A stretch of 64,000 nucleotides of DNA. It comes from Maribacter thermophilus. GTDB lineage: Bacteria; Bacteroidota; Bacteroidia; Flavobacteriales; Flavobacteriaceae. The translations under genes and the position numbers were made by a program. The notes beneath the pieces are model-generated. The model ran no database searches. It worked only from the letters and a program-made list of their open reading frames with translations, and was not told the origin of the DNA. Below are positions 28,051-36,211 of this stretch, piece by piece (positions within the stretch are counted from its first letter, which is position 1; the number at the start of each line of letters is the position of its first letter). The stretch covers positions 3,558,520-3,622,519 of the forward strand of contig NZ_LDAS01000001.1 in the NCBI RefSeq assembly GCF_001020565.1, written 5' to 3'.

Positions 28051-29058
28051 ATGAAGAAACATGTCTTTAAGTGTGTTGATGGCCATACCTGTGGCAATCC
28101 TGTCAGGTTAATAGTCGAAGGAGCCCCTAAACTAGAAGGGGCCAATATGAGCGAAAAAAGACTCCATTTTCTGAAGGAGTACGATTGGATCCGAAAAGGA
28201 CTAATGTTCGAACCTCGCGGACATGATATGATGAGCGGATCGTTTTTGTATCCGCCTAGTGATCCCAATAATGATTTTGGAATTCTCTTTATAGAGACCA
28301 GTGGGTGCCTGCCCATGTGCGGACATGGTAGCATAGGAACCGTTACCATGGCTATAGAAGAGGGTGTGGTGACGCCAAAAGTGCCTGGTAAAATTAGGAT
28401 GGAAACACCTGCGGGATTGGTGGAGGTTACCTATCATCAAAACGGCCATAAGGTAGAATGGGTGAAGCTGATGAACGTAGGTTCTTACTTGGCTGCTTCC
28501 GATTTAAAGGTCACGTCCAAGTTTTTAGGGGAACTGACCATTGATGTTTCCTACGGAGGAAATTATTATGCCATAGTAGACCCCCAAGAAAATTTTTCGG
28601 GCTTACAAGATTATACCGCTTCGCAGTTGATTGAAATGGCTAGGGAACTTCGACAAAAAATAAACGAAACCTATCCGAACAAATTCATACACCCAGAAAA
28701 TACTTCTATCAAAGATGTTAGCCACATTTTATGGACAGGTAAAACCATTTCTTCCGATGCCACGGCCAGAAATGCCGTTTTTTATGGTGATAAGGCTATT
28801 GACCGTTCGCCTTGCGGTACGGGAACCTCGGCAAGAATGGCGCAATGGTTTGCCAAAGGAAAATTGGGGTTGGGTGATGAGTTCGTGCATGAGAGTTTTA
28901 TCGGTTCCAAATTTGTAGGAGTACCGGAAGCAACATGTAAAATAGGTGATTTTAACGGTATTATACCAAGTATAAAGGGATGGGCAAGACAATATGGTTA
29001 TAATGAAATTTCGATTCATGAAGACGACCCTTATGCTTTTGGTTTTCAAGTGATATAG
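28051..29058 (+). CDS. 4-hydroxyproline 2-epimerase (proline racemase family)
   Basis: 335 aa proline-racemase-fold enzyme. Both catalytic cysteines are present: C90 in MCGHGSIG and C255 in SPCGTGTSA. Having both separates it from trans-3-hydroxyproline dehydratases, in which one Cys is Thr. It would convert trans-4-hydroxy-L-proline to cis-4-hydroxy-D-proline for the FAD dehydrogenase encoded 5 bp downstream. It starts 5 bp after the DUF885 stop. The presence of the whole pathway set favours hydroxyproline over proline as substrate. Confidence 0.9.
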   Translation: MKKHVFKCVDGHTCGNPVRLIVEGAPKLEGANMSEKRLHFLKEYDWIRKGLMFEPRGHDMMSGSFLYPPSDPNNDFGILFIETSGCLPMCGHGSIGTVTMAIEEGVVTPKVPGKIRMETPAGLVEVTYHQNGHKVEWVKLMNVGSYLAASDLKVTSKFLGELTIDVSYGGNYYAIVDPQENFSGLQDYTASQLIEMARELRQKINETYPNKFIHPENTSIKDVSHILWTGKTISSDATARNAVFYGDKAIDRSPCGTGTSARMAQWFAKGKLGLGDEFVHESFIGSKFVGVPEATCKIGDFNGIIPSIKGWARQYGYNEISIHEDDPYAFGFQVI

Positions 29059-29063
29059 TTGTT

Positions 29064-30317
29064 ATGGGAAAAAAGATAGTAGTTGTGGGAGGTGGTGTTA
29101 TAGGACTTTGTTCCGCGTACTACCTTCATAAGAACGGACATGAGGTAACGGTTCTCGAAAAAACAAAAGGAGGAATGGGAGCTTCCTTTGTAAATGCGGG
29201 CTATCTTACCCCAAGTCATATAATTCCGTTGGCCGCCCCCGGCGTTATTACCAAAGGGCTATCTATGATGATGGATAGTAAGAGTCCTTTTTATATAAAA
29301 CCCCGATGGGATTTTGATTTTTTTAAATGGGCATGGTCTTTTTATACATCCTCGACCAAAGAAAAAGTGGTAAAGGCGGCCCCGGTCCTCAAAGACATTA
29401 ACCTTCTAAGTAGTGGTCTGTATGACGAGATCAGAAATTCTGGCGATCTGGGAGAATTTCATTTGGAGAAGAAGGGCCTATTAATGTTATATCAAACAGA
29501 GGTTTCCGAAGAAGAGGAAAAGGGCGTAGCCAATAAAGCCAAACAATTGGGTTTAGAGGTAGGGACGTTGGATAAGGACCAATTAAAGGCATTGCACGGA
29601 AATACTGAAGTTGTGGCCAATGGTGCTGTTCATTATCATTGCGATGCACATAGTACACCCAACGTTTTTATGAAAAAGATGTACGAATATCTAAAACATG
29701 CCGGGGTAAATATCATATATGAGGAAGAGGTAGACGGTTTCGATATTACAGATGGCAAAATAAATGCAGTCCGTACAAAGAACCATACCTATAAGGCAGA
29801 TAATGTAGTACTTGCATCCGGTTCTTGGAGTGGTAATTTAGCCAAAAAATTAGGAATCAATTTACAGGTACAAGGGGGGAAAGGATATTGTATCAATGTA
29901 CACAGACCTACGGGAATTGAGTATCCGGCTATTTTAATGGAAGCCAAAGTGGCGGTAACACCAATGGACGGATTTACACGTTTTGCGGGTACTATGGAAT
30001 TTTCTGGGGTCGATTATAAAATTGATAAGGGCAGGGTACAGGCCATAGCCGATGCTGTCCATAAATACTATCCTCAGATTAGAATTACCGAAGAGGAAAT
30101 AAACAATGCCGAATGTGGTCTGAGACCGGTATCGCCAGATGGGCTTCCGTATATTGGCAGAAGCAATTCATTGAACAATCTTTATGTTGCTACAGGGCAT
30201 GCCATGATGGGATGGAGCTTGGGGCCTGCAACCGGAAAATTGATTTCAGAGATTGTTGATGATAAAGAGACGTCTATGAATATTGATGCCTTTGACCCCC
30301 ACCGATCGTTTAAATAG
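29064..30317 (+). CDS. FAD-dependent D-amino-acid (cis-4-hydroxy-D-proline) dehydrogenase
   Basis: 417 aa DAO/DadA-like flavoprotein. The N-terminal dinucleotide motif GGGVIG is at residues 9-14 and a second DadA-like block (CGLRPVSPDGLPYIGRS) lies near 351-368. A GHAMMGWSLGPATGKL block closes the FAD domain. In this operon the likely reaction is oxidation of cis-4-hydroxy-D-proline to 1-pyrroline-4-hydroxy-2-carboxylate. The last pathway enzyme, 2-oxoglutarate semialdehyde dehydrogenase, is not encoded in the window. The stop is 44 bp from the stop of the convergent hydrolase gene. Confidence 0.87.
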   Translation: MGKKIVVVGGGVIGLCSAYYLHKNGHEVTVLEKTKGGMGASFVNAGYLTPSHIIPLAAPGVITKGLSMMMDSKSPFYIKPRWDFDFFKWAWSFYTSSTKEKVVKAAPVLKDINLLSSGLYDEIRNSGDLGEFHLEKKGLLMLYQTEVSEEEEKGVANKAKQLGLEVGTLDKDQLKALHGNTEVVANGAVHYHCDAHSTPNVFMKKMYEYLKHAGVNIIYEEEVDGFDITDGKINAVRTKNHTYKADNVVLASGSWSGNLAKKLGINLQVQGGKGYCINVHRPTGIEYPAILMEAKVAVTPMDGFTRFAGTMEFSGVDYKIDKGRVQAIADAVHKYYPQIRITEEEINNAECGLRPVSPDGLPYIGRSNSLNNLYVATGHAMMGWSLGPATGKLISEIVDDKETSMNIDAFDPHRSFK

Positions 30318-30360
30318 TGAGGCCAAGGAAGATCTTGGTTCACAAAGAGACACTTATCGA

Positions 30361-31362
30361 TTACTCTTTCATAAACTGTATCAAAGGTTTTATAAAACCG
30401 TTAAATTTTTCGATATGGGGTAAATGGCCCACATTTTCCAGTTCTACCAAGCGCGCATTGGGTATTTCTTTTTGGGTTCTTTTTCCCAGTTCGTTGTACA
30501 GACCCATTGTTTTTCTTACTTCTGGAGTAACTAATGGTTTTCCCAAGGCCGTACGGTCCCTTGTGCCGATTATTAAAAGTGTAGGTGCGGTAACGTGCTT
30601 AAACTCGTATACGACGGGCTGGGTAAAGATCATGTCGTAGGTCAATGCGGCATTCCAGGCAATGGTTTTGTAATCGGAGTTTAGCGTCCACCCTGCCAAT
30701 AAATTTACCCATGGGTCATACTCCGCTTTCCATTGGTTGTCGTAATAACTTACCAATTGATACTTTTTAATGCTTTCGTAGTTCTTTTTAAGTTCGTTAT
30801 TATACCACCATTCTACCGGTTTATAGGGCACTTTTAATTTCCAATCTTCCAGACCAATGGGGTTTTCTAAAATAAGTTTCTCTGTAGTGTCTGGATACAT
30901 CAAGGCAAAACGTGTGGCCAACATACCTCCCATAGAATGCCCTAAAATGGCCGTCTTTTTTATGTCTAAAGAGTCGAGTAATGTTTTGGTGTTTTGGGCA
31001 AGCTGCTGAAAGGTGTAATGAAAATGATGGGGCTTGGACGATTTTCCAAAGCCGATCTGGTCGGGTACGATTACACGAAACCCTTCGTTTGACAGCGCTT
31101 CTATGGTTGTTTTCCAGTAGGCTCCATTAAAATTTTTGCCATGGAACAATACAATGTTCTTGCCATTGTAATTCTTTGGTATCACATCCATGTAAGCCAT
31201 TTTTAAATCTTGGTTCTGAATACGCAGCTCCAAAACCGAGACCGGATATGGGTAGGGGTAGTTGGCCAATTCAATATCTAGCCATTGTAAATTATCCGAT
31301 TGTGCTTTTGACTGTTGAAAGGTACCTAAAATCAATAAAAAGGCCCATAGTACTTTTTTCAT
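30361..31362 (-). CDS. Exported alpha/beta hydrolase
   Basis: 333 aa with a signal peptide ending near QQSKAQ (about residue 21). The alpha/beta-hydrolase core is clear. The oxyanion segment is LFHGKNFNG near 72-80, the nucleophile elbow GHSMGG near 142-147, the acid follows a GTRDRTA block near 268, and the catalytic His is in VGHLPH near 313. The substrate is unknown; esterase, epoxide hydrolase or haloperoxidase-like activity is possible. It appears as a single gene, convergent with the hydroxyproline operon. Confidence 0.85.
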   Translation of the reverse strand: MKKVLWAFLLILGTFQQSKAQSDNLQWLDIELANYPYPYPVSVLELRIQNQDLKMAYMDVIPKNYNGKNIVLFHGKNFNGAYWKTTIEALSNEGFRVIVPDQIGFGKSSKPHHFHYTFQQLAQNTKTLLDSLDIKKTAILGHSMGGMLATRFALMYPDTTEKLILENPIGLEDWKLKVPYKPVEWWYNNELKKNYESIKKYQLVSYYDNQWKAEYDPWVNLLAGWTLNSDYKTIAWNAALTYDMIFTQPVVYEFKHVTAPTLLIIGTRDRTALGKPLVTPEVRKTMGLYNELGKRTQKEIPNARLVELENVGHLPHIEKFNGFIKPLIQFMKE

Positions 31363-31557
31363 GCTTTCTGTTTAATGTTACGACTACTCGTTCACAGAAC
31401 CGGTAGTGGTATTCAGTCCCCAATTTTAGGGTGTTTTCCTTGTTTTTTGTTCTAACGGGATGTTAAAATCGTTTATGGTTAACAATCTTTATAAGGTCTT
31501 CAAAATCGTACCCATCCCCAAAAACAAAATATCCGACTTTACTCGCACCCCGAAACC

Positions 31558-32070
31558 TTATTTTGCGTAGGCCCCAGAGGAATAGGTAAGTTCGTAACTA
31601 TGGGTGTAGATTTCAAAAACGATTCCGAAGGGGTCTTCCACATAACACATTTTAAAAGGTTTGTCTTCTGGATAGTATTCCCTGATCGGCATTCTTTGTT
31701 TGCCGCCGTGGGCCACAATTTGGTCAATGAGTTTTTCAATATCGGGATCTTGTACGCAAAAATGGAAAAGACCGGTATTGAAGGGATTAAATTCAGGAGC
31801 TTCCTTGATACCGTTCGGAAAGGAGAACAGCTCTACCCCAATGCCGTCGGAGGTGGACAAATGGGCAATTTCAAACTCTGTCCAATTCTCACCAAATACG
31901 TCGATACACATTTGGCCAATGGCCGTCTCTCTCTCCTTTTTGATCATGGAAGGTTCCATAATAATGTACCAGCCCATTACTTCCGAATAGAAGCTAACGG
32001 CTTTGTGTATATCGGGTACCGTTATTCCGATATGTGAAAATGATTTAGGATAATTGGTATTCCTTGCCAT
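31558..32070 (-). CDS. VOC (glyoxalase/bleomycin resistance) family protein
   Basis: 170 aa from the ATG at 32070; an upstream TTG at 32091 would add seven residues. The single glyoxalase-like fold shows HIGITVPDIHKAVSFYSEVMGW at the front and a C-terminal FKMCYVEDPFGIVFEIYTH strand. Candidate metal ligands are the first His, a mid-chain His in GLFHFCVQD and the Glu of FEIYTH. The lengthy central loop (about 45-80) is like extradiol dioxygenase or lactoylglutathione lyase relatives. It is divergent from an HxlR regulator 120 bp away, a common pairing for stress- or aldehyde-responsive genes. Confidence 0.85.
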   Translation of the reverse strand: MARNTNYPKSFSHIGITVPDIHKAVSFYSEVMGWYIIMEPSMIKKERETAIGQMCIDVFGENWTEFEIAHLSTSDGIGVELFSFPNGIKEAPEFNPFNTGLFHFCVQDPDIEKLIDQIVAHGGKQRMPIREYYPEDKPFKMCYVEDPFGIVFEIYTHSYELTYSSGAYAK

Positions 32071-32123
32071 ATGTTTCTTTTTAGAGGGCAAGATTAGCTT
32101 ATATTTGCTTCATAGGCAATAAC

Positions 32124-32151
32124 TTACCAAAAAGTAGTATAGTTACCAAAA
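32124..32151. promoter_or_regulatory. Direct repeat in the VOC/HxlR divergent promoter
   Basis: TTACCAAAA occurs at 32124-32132 and again at 32143-32151, so the starts are 19 bp apart (about two helical turns). It sits between the divergent VOC and HxlR genes and is a plausible binding site for the HxlR dimer. Confidence 0.4.
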
Positions 32152-32190
32152 CGAGTAAAATATTGAATATTAATAAAATAAAAACTATAA

Positions 32191-32505
32191 TTGAATAAAG
32201 ATAATAGTTGCCCCTTACATTACACGATGAATTTGATCGGTACCAAATGGAAACCTCTGGTTTTGTTTCATTTGTTGGAGGGGCCTTTGCGGTCGGGCGT
32301 ATTGCAAAAGAAAGTCCCGGGCATTTCCAACAAAATGTTTACGCAGACCGTACGGGAGTTGGAGAAAGACGGACTCCTATCGCGAAAGGTCTTTCCCGTG
32401 GTTCCACCAAAAGTGGAGTACGGCCTTACGGAACGGGGAAAATCCTTGGGGCCCATTTTACGTAGCTTGGACCAATGGGGTTCCAAGGATGTTCGGGGGC
32501 GGTAA
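32191..32505 (+). CDS. HxlR family transcriptional regulator
   Basis: 104 aa winged-helix protein. It begins at TTG 32191; the ATG at 32227 would delete the conserved N-terminal cysteine (C7, in NSCPLHYT). The family pattern LIGTKWKPLVLFHLLEGPLR at 15-34 is followed by a recognition helix near SNKMFTQTVRELEKDGLL and a wing with VEYGLTERG. HxlR proteins with the N-terminal Cys sense electrophiles or oxidants (as in YodB/HypR). It probably controls itself and the divergent VOC gene. Confidence 0.88.
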   Translation: MNKDNSCPLHYTMNLIGTKWKPLVLFHLLEGPLRSGVLQKKVPGISNKMFTQTVRELEKDGLLSRKVFPVVPPKVEYGLTERGKSLGPILRSLDQWGSKDVRGR

Positions 32506-32528
32506 GCCTTTTGTCTGTTTCGGCGGTT

Positions 32529-34049
32529 TTACCGGTTTTTGTTCTTCCTTATAAGATCGATTGTAAAATCCATTTGAGTATCCCTGTTTTGCAGAAAGTC
32601 ATTATACGATTGCGGTACATCATAATCAGGAATAATGCCCCTGTCGTACCACTGGTTCGACTTCTGGGGTACATCCTGTTCCAAATTTACGACCGAAAAG
32701 AAAACGGCCATTCCTGATTTTGGCAAAATGTATCCCATCGGGGTATGTCCGTTGTGCCCATAATAACCGCCCATGGTTTCCTCTCCTATTACGGTTGTGT
32801 TGTCGTTTCCGGCGACCATTGCGGCAAAAAGACTTCCTGCCGATGCCACCCTCGGACCTATCAATAAATAGATATTTCCGGTAAAGGCATGTGGCCTTGG
32901 TTTTCTAATCTGGTGGTCTTCGTTGTTTTCGTCTTGGTAGAACTTTCCATCTATCTCTTCCGGAAAATTATTTTTAAACATTTTATTGTACTTGCCTGCG
33001 CCCAGTGGCCTTAAAAAACGGGGGATTTTTGTAAAGGCATATTTAAGATAAGGGAGCTTTTTAAAGCTGACCCAGGCTTGTTTGTTTTCCTTAAAATCCC
33101 TTTGGGTAAGGTAAGAATAGGTTACTAGGTCGTTGGGGTCGGTACCACCGCCATTGTAACGAACATCAACGATGAGGTTTTTAATCCTCTTGTTTTTTAT
33201 ATGGGTAAACACACTGTCTAAAAAGGTGAGGTACCTGCCATGTGACGAAGATTGTTTGTTTCCCAAAGAAAAACTGTTTACCGTTAGTATGCCGGTATCT
33301 CCATCTATGTCCTTGTAACTGTAGGTTTCCCCTTCTTCCCAATCTTTGTAATCGACCTCATCAAAGGCTATGGAGTGCCTTTGCCTTACATTTTTGTAAT
33401 AATCCGTATAGGCGATTCCCTTTAGGGTAGCGTTTTGGACCTCATTTGAATTATGGGGCCTGTACGCAACCTCAAATACAGGAGATAGGCCATAGTGCAA
33501 TCGGTAATATTTACTAAAATTGTATGTTATTCCTATGCGTTTTCCAGTGGTATTTACACCATCGGTAGTGTAATATTTGTATAGGTTTTTTATGATATCG
33601 GACATTTTTATAGTGTTGATCGATATAATTTCGGCCCCAAGCGGTATTTCTCCCTTGTCAAAATTTATGATCCACTTACCCTCTATCCATTTGACGGGAT
33701 AGGGGAAATAACCGTTTTGTTCCTTTTTCATCGATTGGTTATATCTCTCCGGTAACCTTGTATCGTTGTGCAAACTGCCCTCAAAATCGGTCAGTTGGCA
33801 AATGATGTTGTAAAAATCGCCATAAGTATTCGCTCGGTCGATTGCCCGGTCCGCCCAGGTGTAGATGCTGTCGATTTGTTCCTTGGTGCGGTATTTGTAC
33901 AGTCCCGAATTGGCCTTCAGGCGTATGTTTTTAAACACTTCAAGGTCTTTGCGCATCCTTTTTTGCGAAAAAGGGTCGTCAACGGATTGTGCAAGGCCGA
34001 TACATGAAACCATAAAAAAAAGAAGCGGGAAAAAGACGGTTTTCTTCAT
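32529..34049 (-). CDS. Exported S41 family peptidase (tail-specific protease-like)
   Basis: 506 aa starting at the ATG at 34049, which gives a clear signal peptide (MKKTVFFPLLFFMVSC, then LAQS). The alternative upstream reading has no signal sequence. The S41 catalytic core lies in the second half: NLIVDVRYNGGGTDPNDL near 320-337, the nucleophile block GPRVASAGSLFAAMV near 420-434, and VIGEETMGGYYGHNG with the GE-T-x-G turn. I do not see a clear PDZ domain. A function in degrading periplasmic or extracellular peptides is likely. AraC-family gene 34114-34887 lies 64 bp upstream on the same strand. Confidence 0.87.
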   Translation of the reverse strand: MKKTVFFPLLFFMVSCIGLAQSVDDPFSQKRMRKDLEVFKNIRLKANSGLYKYRTKEQIDSIYTWADRAIDRANTYGDFYNIICQLTDFEGSLHNDTRLPERYNQSMKKEQNGYFPYPVKWIEGKWIINFDKGEIPLGAEIISINTIKMSDIIKNLYKYYTTDGVNTTGKRIGITYNFSKYYRLHYGLSPVFEVAYRPHNSNEVQNATLKGIAYTDYYKNVRQRHSIAFDEVDYKDWEEGETYSYKDIDGDTGILTVNSFSLGNKQSSSHGRYLTFLDSVFTHIKNKRIKNLIVDVRYNGGGTDPNDLVTYSYLTQRDFKENKQAWVSFKKLPYLKYAFTKIPRFLRPLGAGKYNKMFKNNFPEEIDGKFYQDENNEDHQIRKPRPHAFTGNIYLLIGPRVASAGSLFAAMVAGNDNTTVIGEETMGGYYGHNGHTPMGYILPKSGMAVFFSVVNLEQDVPQKSNQWYDRGIIPDYDVPQSYNDFLQNRDTQMDFTIDLIRKNKNR

Positions 34050-34113
34050 TCGGAAATTATTTTTTTCCAAAAGTAAATCTCTGTCCGTCCAGACACTTGT
34101 AAGATATTGGCAA

Positions 34114-34887
34114 TTATAAAATTTCGATAAGATGTGTTTGGTATTTTTTTGGGGAAACACCGACAAAGCGTTTAAAGGTTTTTGAAAAATGGGCCATATC
34201 GGTAAAATTGTATCGATAGGCAACATCCGTAAGTTCGGTATGTGCGTCTATGAGCTCTTTGCACGAAAAAACCTTTTTCATCAAAATATAGTTCATTGGG
34301 GTCATACCCGTTGTGGCCTTGAATTTTTTGACAAAACCATATTTGTTGATGTTGGCCATTCTTGATAGGTCGTCCAAATTGAATTTTTCATGGATGTTGT
34401 TTTCAATATAGAGATCGATCTCATTGAAATCGCTAAAATGCGGCTTCCCGTGGGTCCCCATATTTTCCTGTGAATGATATTTTATGGCATTTGCAAACCG
34501 ATGCAAAGCAAGTTCGATTGTTTTTGCATTGCCGGTATCCATGGCTTTGGTCAGTTGTACGAATAATAGGTTGGCCTTTTCGTTATTGATCTTTCGGTTT
34601 TCGAATGTGATGTTTTTTCCTTCGAACAGGTATTTCATCAGGTCGCCTGACAGATAGATGGTGTCGAATTTTAAGGCAACCTTTGATTCGCTTAAGGGAT
34701 TGGCGTGTATCTCATATGGGTTGGTAATAGATATGCTGCCCTTTTCACTAAAAAAACTTTGGTCTTCAAACTCGATCTGTTCAATACCTTGATGGATCAA
34801 CGAAATACAAAAAGTTTCATGAAAATGCATGGGGAAATCGGCCGTTTGCCCATCGATGTTGATATATTCTAAATTATCCAAAAACAT
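34114..34887 (-). CDS. AraC family transcriptional regulator
   Basis: 257 aa. The N-terminal cupin-like effector domain begins with HFHETFCISLIHQG (about 21-34) and NPYEIHANP. The C-terminal domain carries two helix-turn-helix motifs: FNLDDLSRMANINKYGFVKKF near 170-190 and LTDVAYRYNFTDMAHFSKTFKRF, followed by GVSPKKY. It is close to the S41 peptidase gene downstream and to a lipoprotein hydrolase upstream, which are plausible targets. The effector is unknown. Confidence 0.9.
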   Translation of the reverse strand: MFLDNLEYINIDGQTADFPMHFHETFCISLIHQGIEQIEFEDQSFFSEKGSISITNPYEIHANPLSESKVALKFDTIYLSGDLMKYLFEGKNITFENRKINNEKANLLFVQLTKAMDTGNAKTIELALHRFANAIKYHSQENMGTHGKPHFSDFNEIDLYIENNIHEKFNLDDLSRMANINKYGFVKKFKATTGMTPMNYILMKKVFSCKELIDAHTELTDVAYRYNFTDMAHFSKTFKRFVGVSPKKYQTHLIEIL

Positions 34888-34969
34888 GGTTGTTTCTCTA
34901 TTTCATACCCCATAGTAGCCCCTTCTATGGTAGGGTGAAGATAGCGAATTTTACTACGTGACCGTCCCC

Positions 34970-36022
34970 CTATTCGCAATAGGCGCTTCTCGGGTTGCTT
35001 GCCGCCCCGCACTTGAACAAGTAGTTCGATTGTGCATACAAGGGGGTGGGGTCGTCCGTGACCACCAAAGGCTCTAAAGCCTCGCCATCGTAGCTGGGCA
35101 TAGTTATCTGTTCCACGGAACCATTGCCCAGAGCCACATTTTTTGCAGCGGAATTTCCGTTAAAGCTATAATCGATCAGGGCATCCAAAAGGCGGTAAAT
35201 GCCATAATAGTCGTAGGCATCATAGGCCGTCTGTGTATTGGGAAGGTTATGTTCGGCCGAATAGGTATAGCCGTCCACCGTGCTGCTTTTGATCAAAATA
35301 AAGTCCTTCTCCGAGTCCGCTATATTGATGTTCTTAAAAATATCGATGGCCATACGGTGGTCATTGGTCACATCATCATCATAGACCTGGGTAATGAGTT
35401 TGGTATTAGAGGGGAAATTTTGCAATTGCGTATCGGTCAGGTCGTATGAAAACCACTGTGCCATGGTAAAGATAAAGCGACCGTTTTCGCCCCAGCCTTC
35501 TTCCACAAAGCCTTTATAGGCCAAAGAAAAGGTAGCGCCTCCTCCAAAAGAATGTCCCATAAAACCCACTTTTTCCGTAGCTACCACTTCGGGGTAATCG
35601 CTTACCGCCTTTTTAAAACTTTCCCATAAGGTTTCGTAGCGTTCCTCTACCGAAACCCCTGTGGTCGGATAGGGTGCAAAGACCACGGCGTAGCCTTTCT
35701 TGGCGATAAATTCGTAAAGTCCAATGTTGTATTCACTTTCCTCGCCGCCATAAGGGTGCGAATAGAAAATGGTAGGTAGGGGGCCCGTTGCTTCCTCGGG
35801 GTAGAAGACTTCCACGTCTTTTCCTTCGTAGGTGGGACTTTCAAATGCGATTTTCGCCACGGTGTAGGTGCCATCGCTACCATAACCTTCTGTGGGTTTG
35901 TTAATGGGGCCTTCCAGATCATCTACAACAGAAGGTAGGGTCGGGTCATCGTCTTCCTTGGCATCGTCGGAACAAGCGCTTAAGATGAGCAAAGCCAAAA
36001 TCATACGGGCTAGGGCTTTCAT
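34970..36022 (-). CDS. Alpha/beta-hydrolase lipoprotein (chlorophyllase/dienelactone hydrolase-like)
   Basis: 350 aa starting at the ATG at 36022, chosen because it directly gives a lipoprotein signal (MILALLILSACSDD, lipobox Leu-Ser-Ala-Cys). The body is an alpha/beta hydrolase with oxyanion HPYGGEESEY near 96-105, nucleophile GHSFGGGAT near 160-168, an acid in the YDDDVTNDHR region and a His near the C-terminal HNLP block. The fold resembles chlorophyllase and cutinase/PETase-like acyl hydrolases. The substrate is unknown. The region is more GC-rich than the gld and topA part of the window. Confidence 0.82.
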   Translation of the reverse strand: MKALARMILALLILSACSDDAKEDDDPTLPSVVDDLEGPINKPTEGYGSDGTYTVAKIAFESPTYEGKDVEVFYPEEATGPLPTIFYSHPYGGEESEYNIGLYEFIAKKGYAVVFAPYPTTGVSVEERYETLWESFKKAVSDYPEVVATEKVGFMGHSFGGGATFSLAYKGFVEEGWGENGRFIFTMAQWFSYDLTDTQLQNFPSNTKLITQVYDDDVTNDHRMAIDIFKNINIADSEKDFILIKSSTVDGYTYSAEHNLPNTQTAYDAYDYYGIYRLLDALIDYSFNGNSAAKNVALGNGSVEQITMPSYDGEALEPLVVTDDPTPLYAQSNYLFKCGAASNPRSAYCE

Positions 36023-36211
36023 ATCTAATTTTATTAAAGGGGTTGGGTTAGTGTGAACGTTTTGATTGGGGTATTTATTATATGATAGCGGTTGTAATAA
36101 AAGGTGATTAGTGTGACCGAGAATACGTCCAACGCTCTTCAAAGGGAAATAGCTCCATTCAGGAACATTTTTAAGCATCGTAAGTAAAATGCTCCTAATG
36201 GTAAAAGGTAT

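Noticed and set aside
31600-32037. Plus-strand 145-codon reading frame opposite the VOC gene
   Set aside because: The minus-strand VOC protein has clear family motifs over the same DNA; the plus-strand frame has none.
34114-34887. The AraC regulator as controller of the hydroxyproline operon
   Set aside because: It is about 4 kb away with unrelated genes between. No shared site was seen, so no link is claimed.
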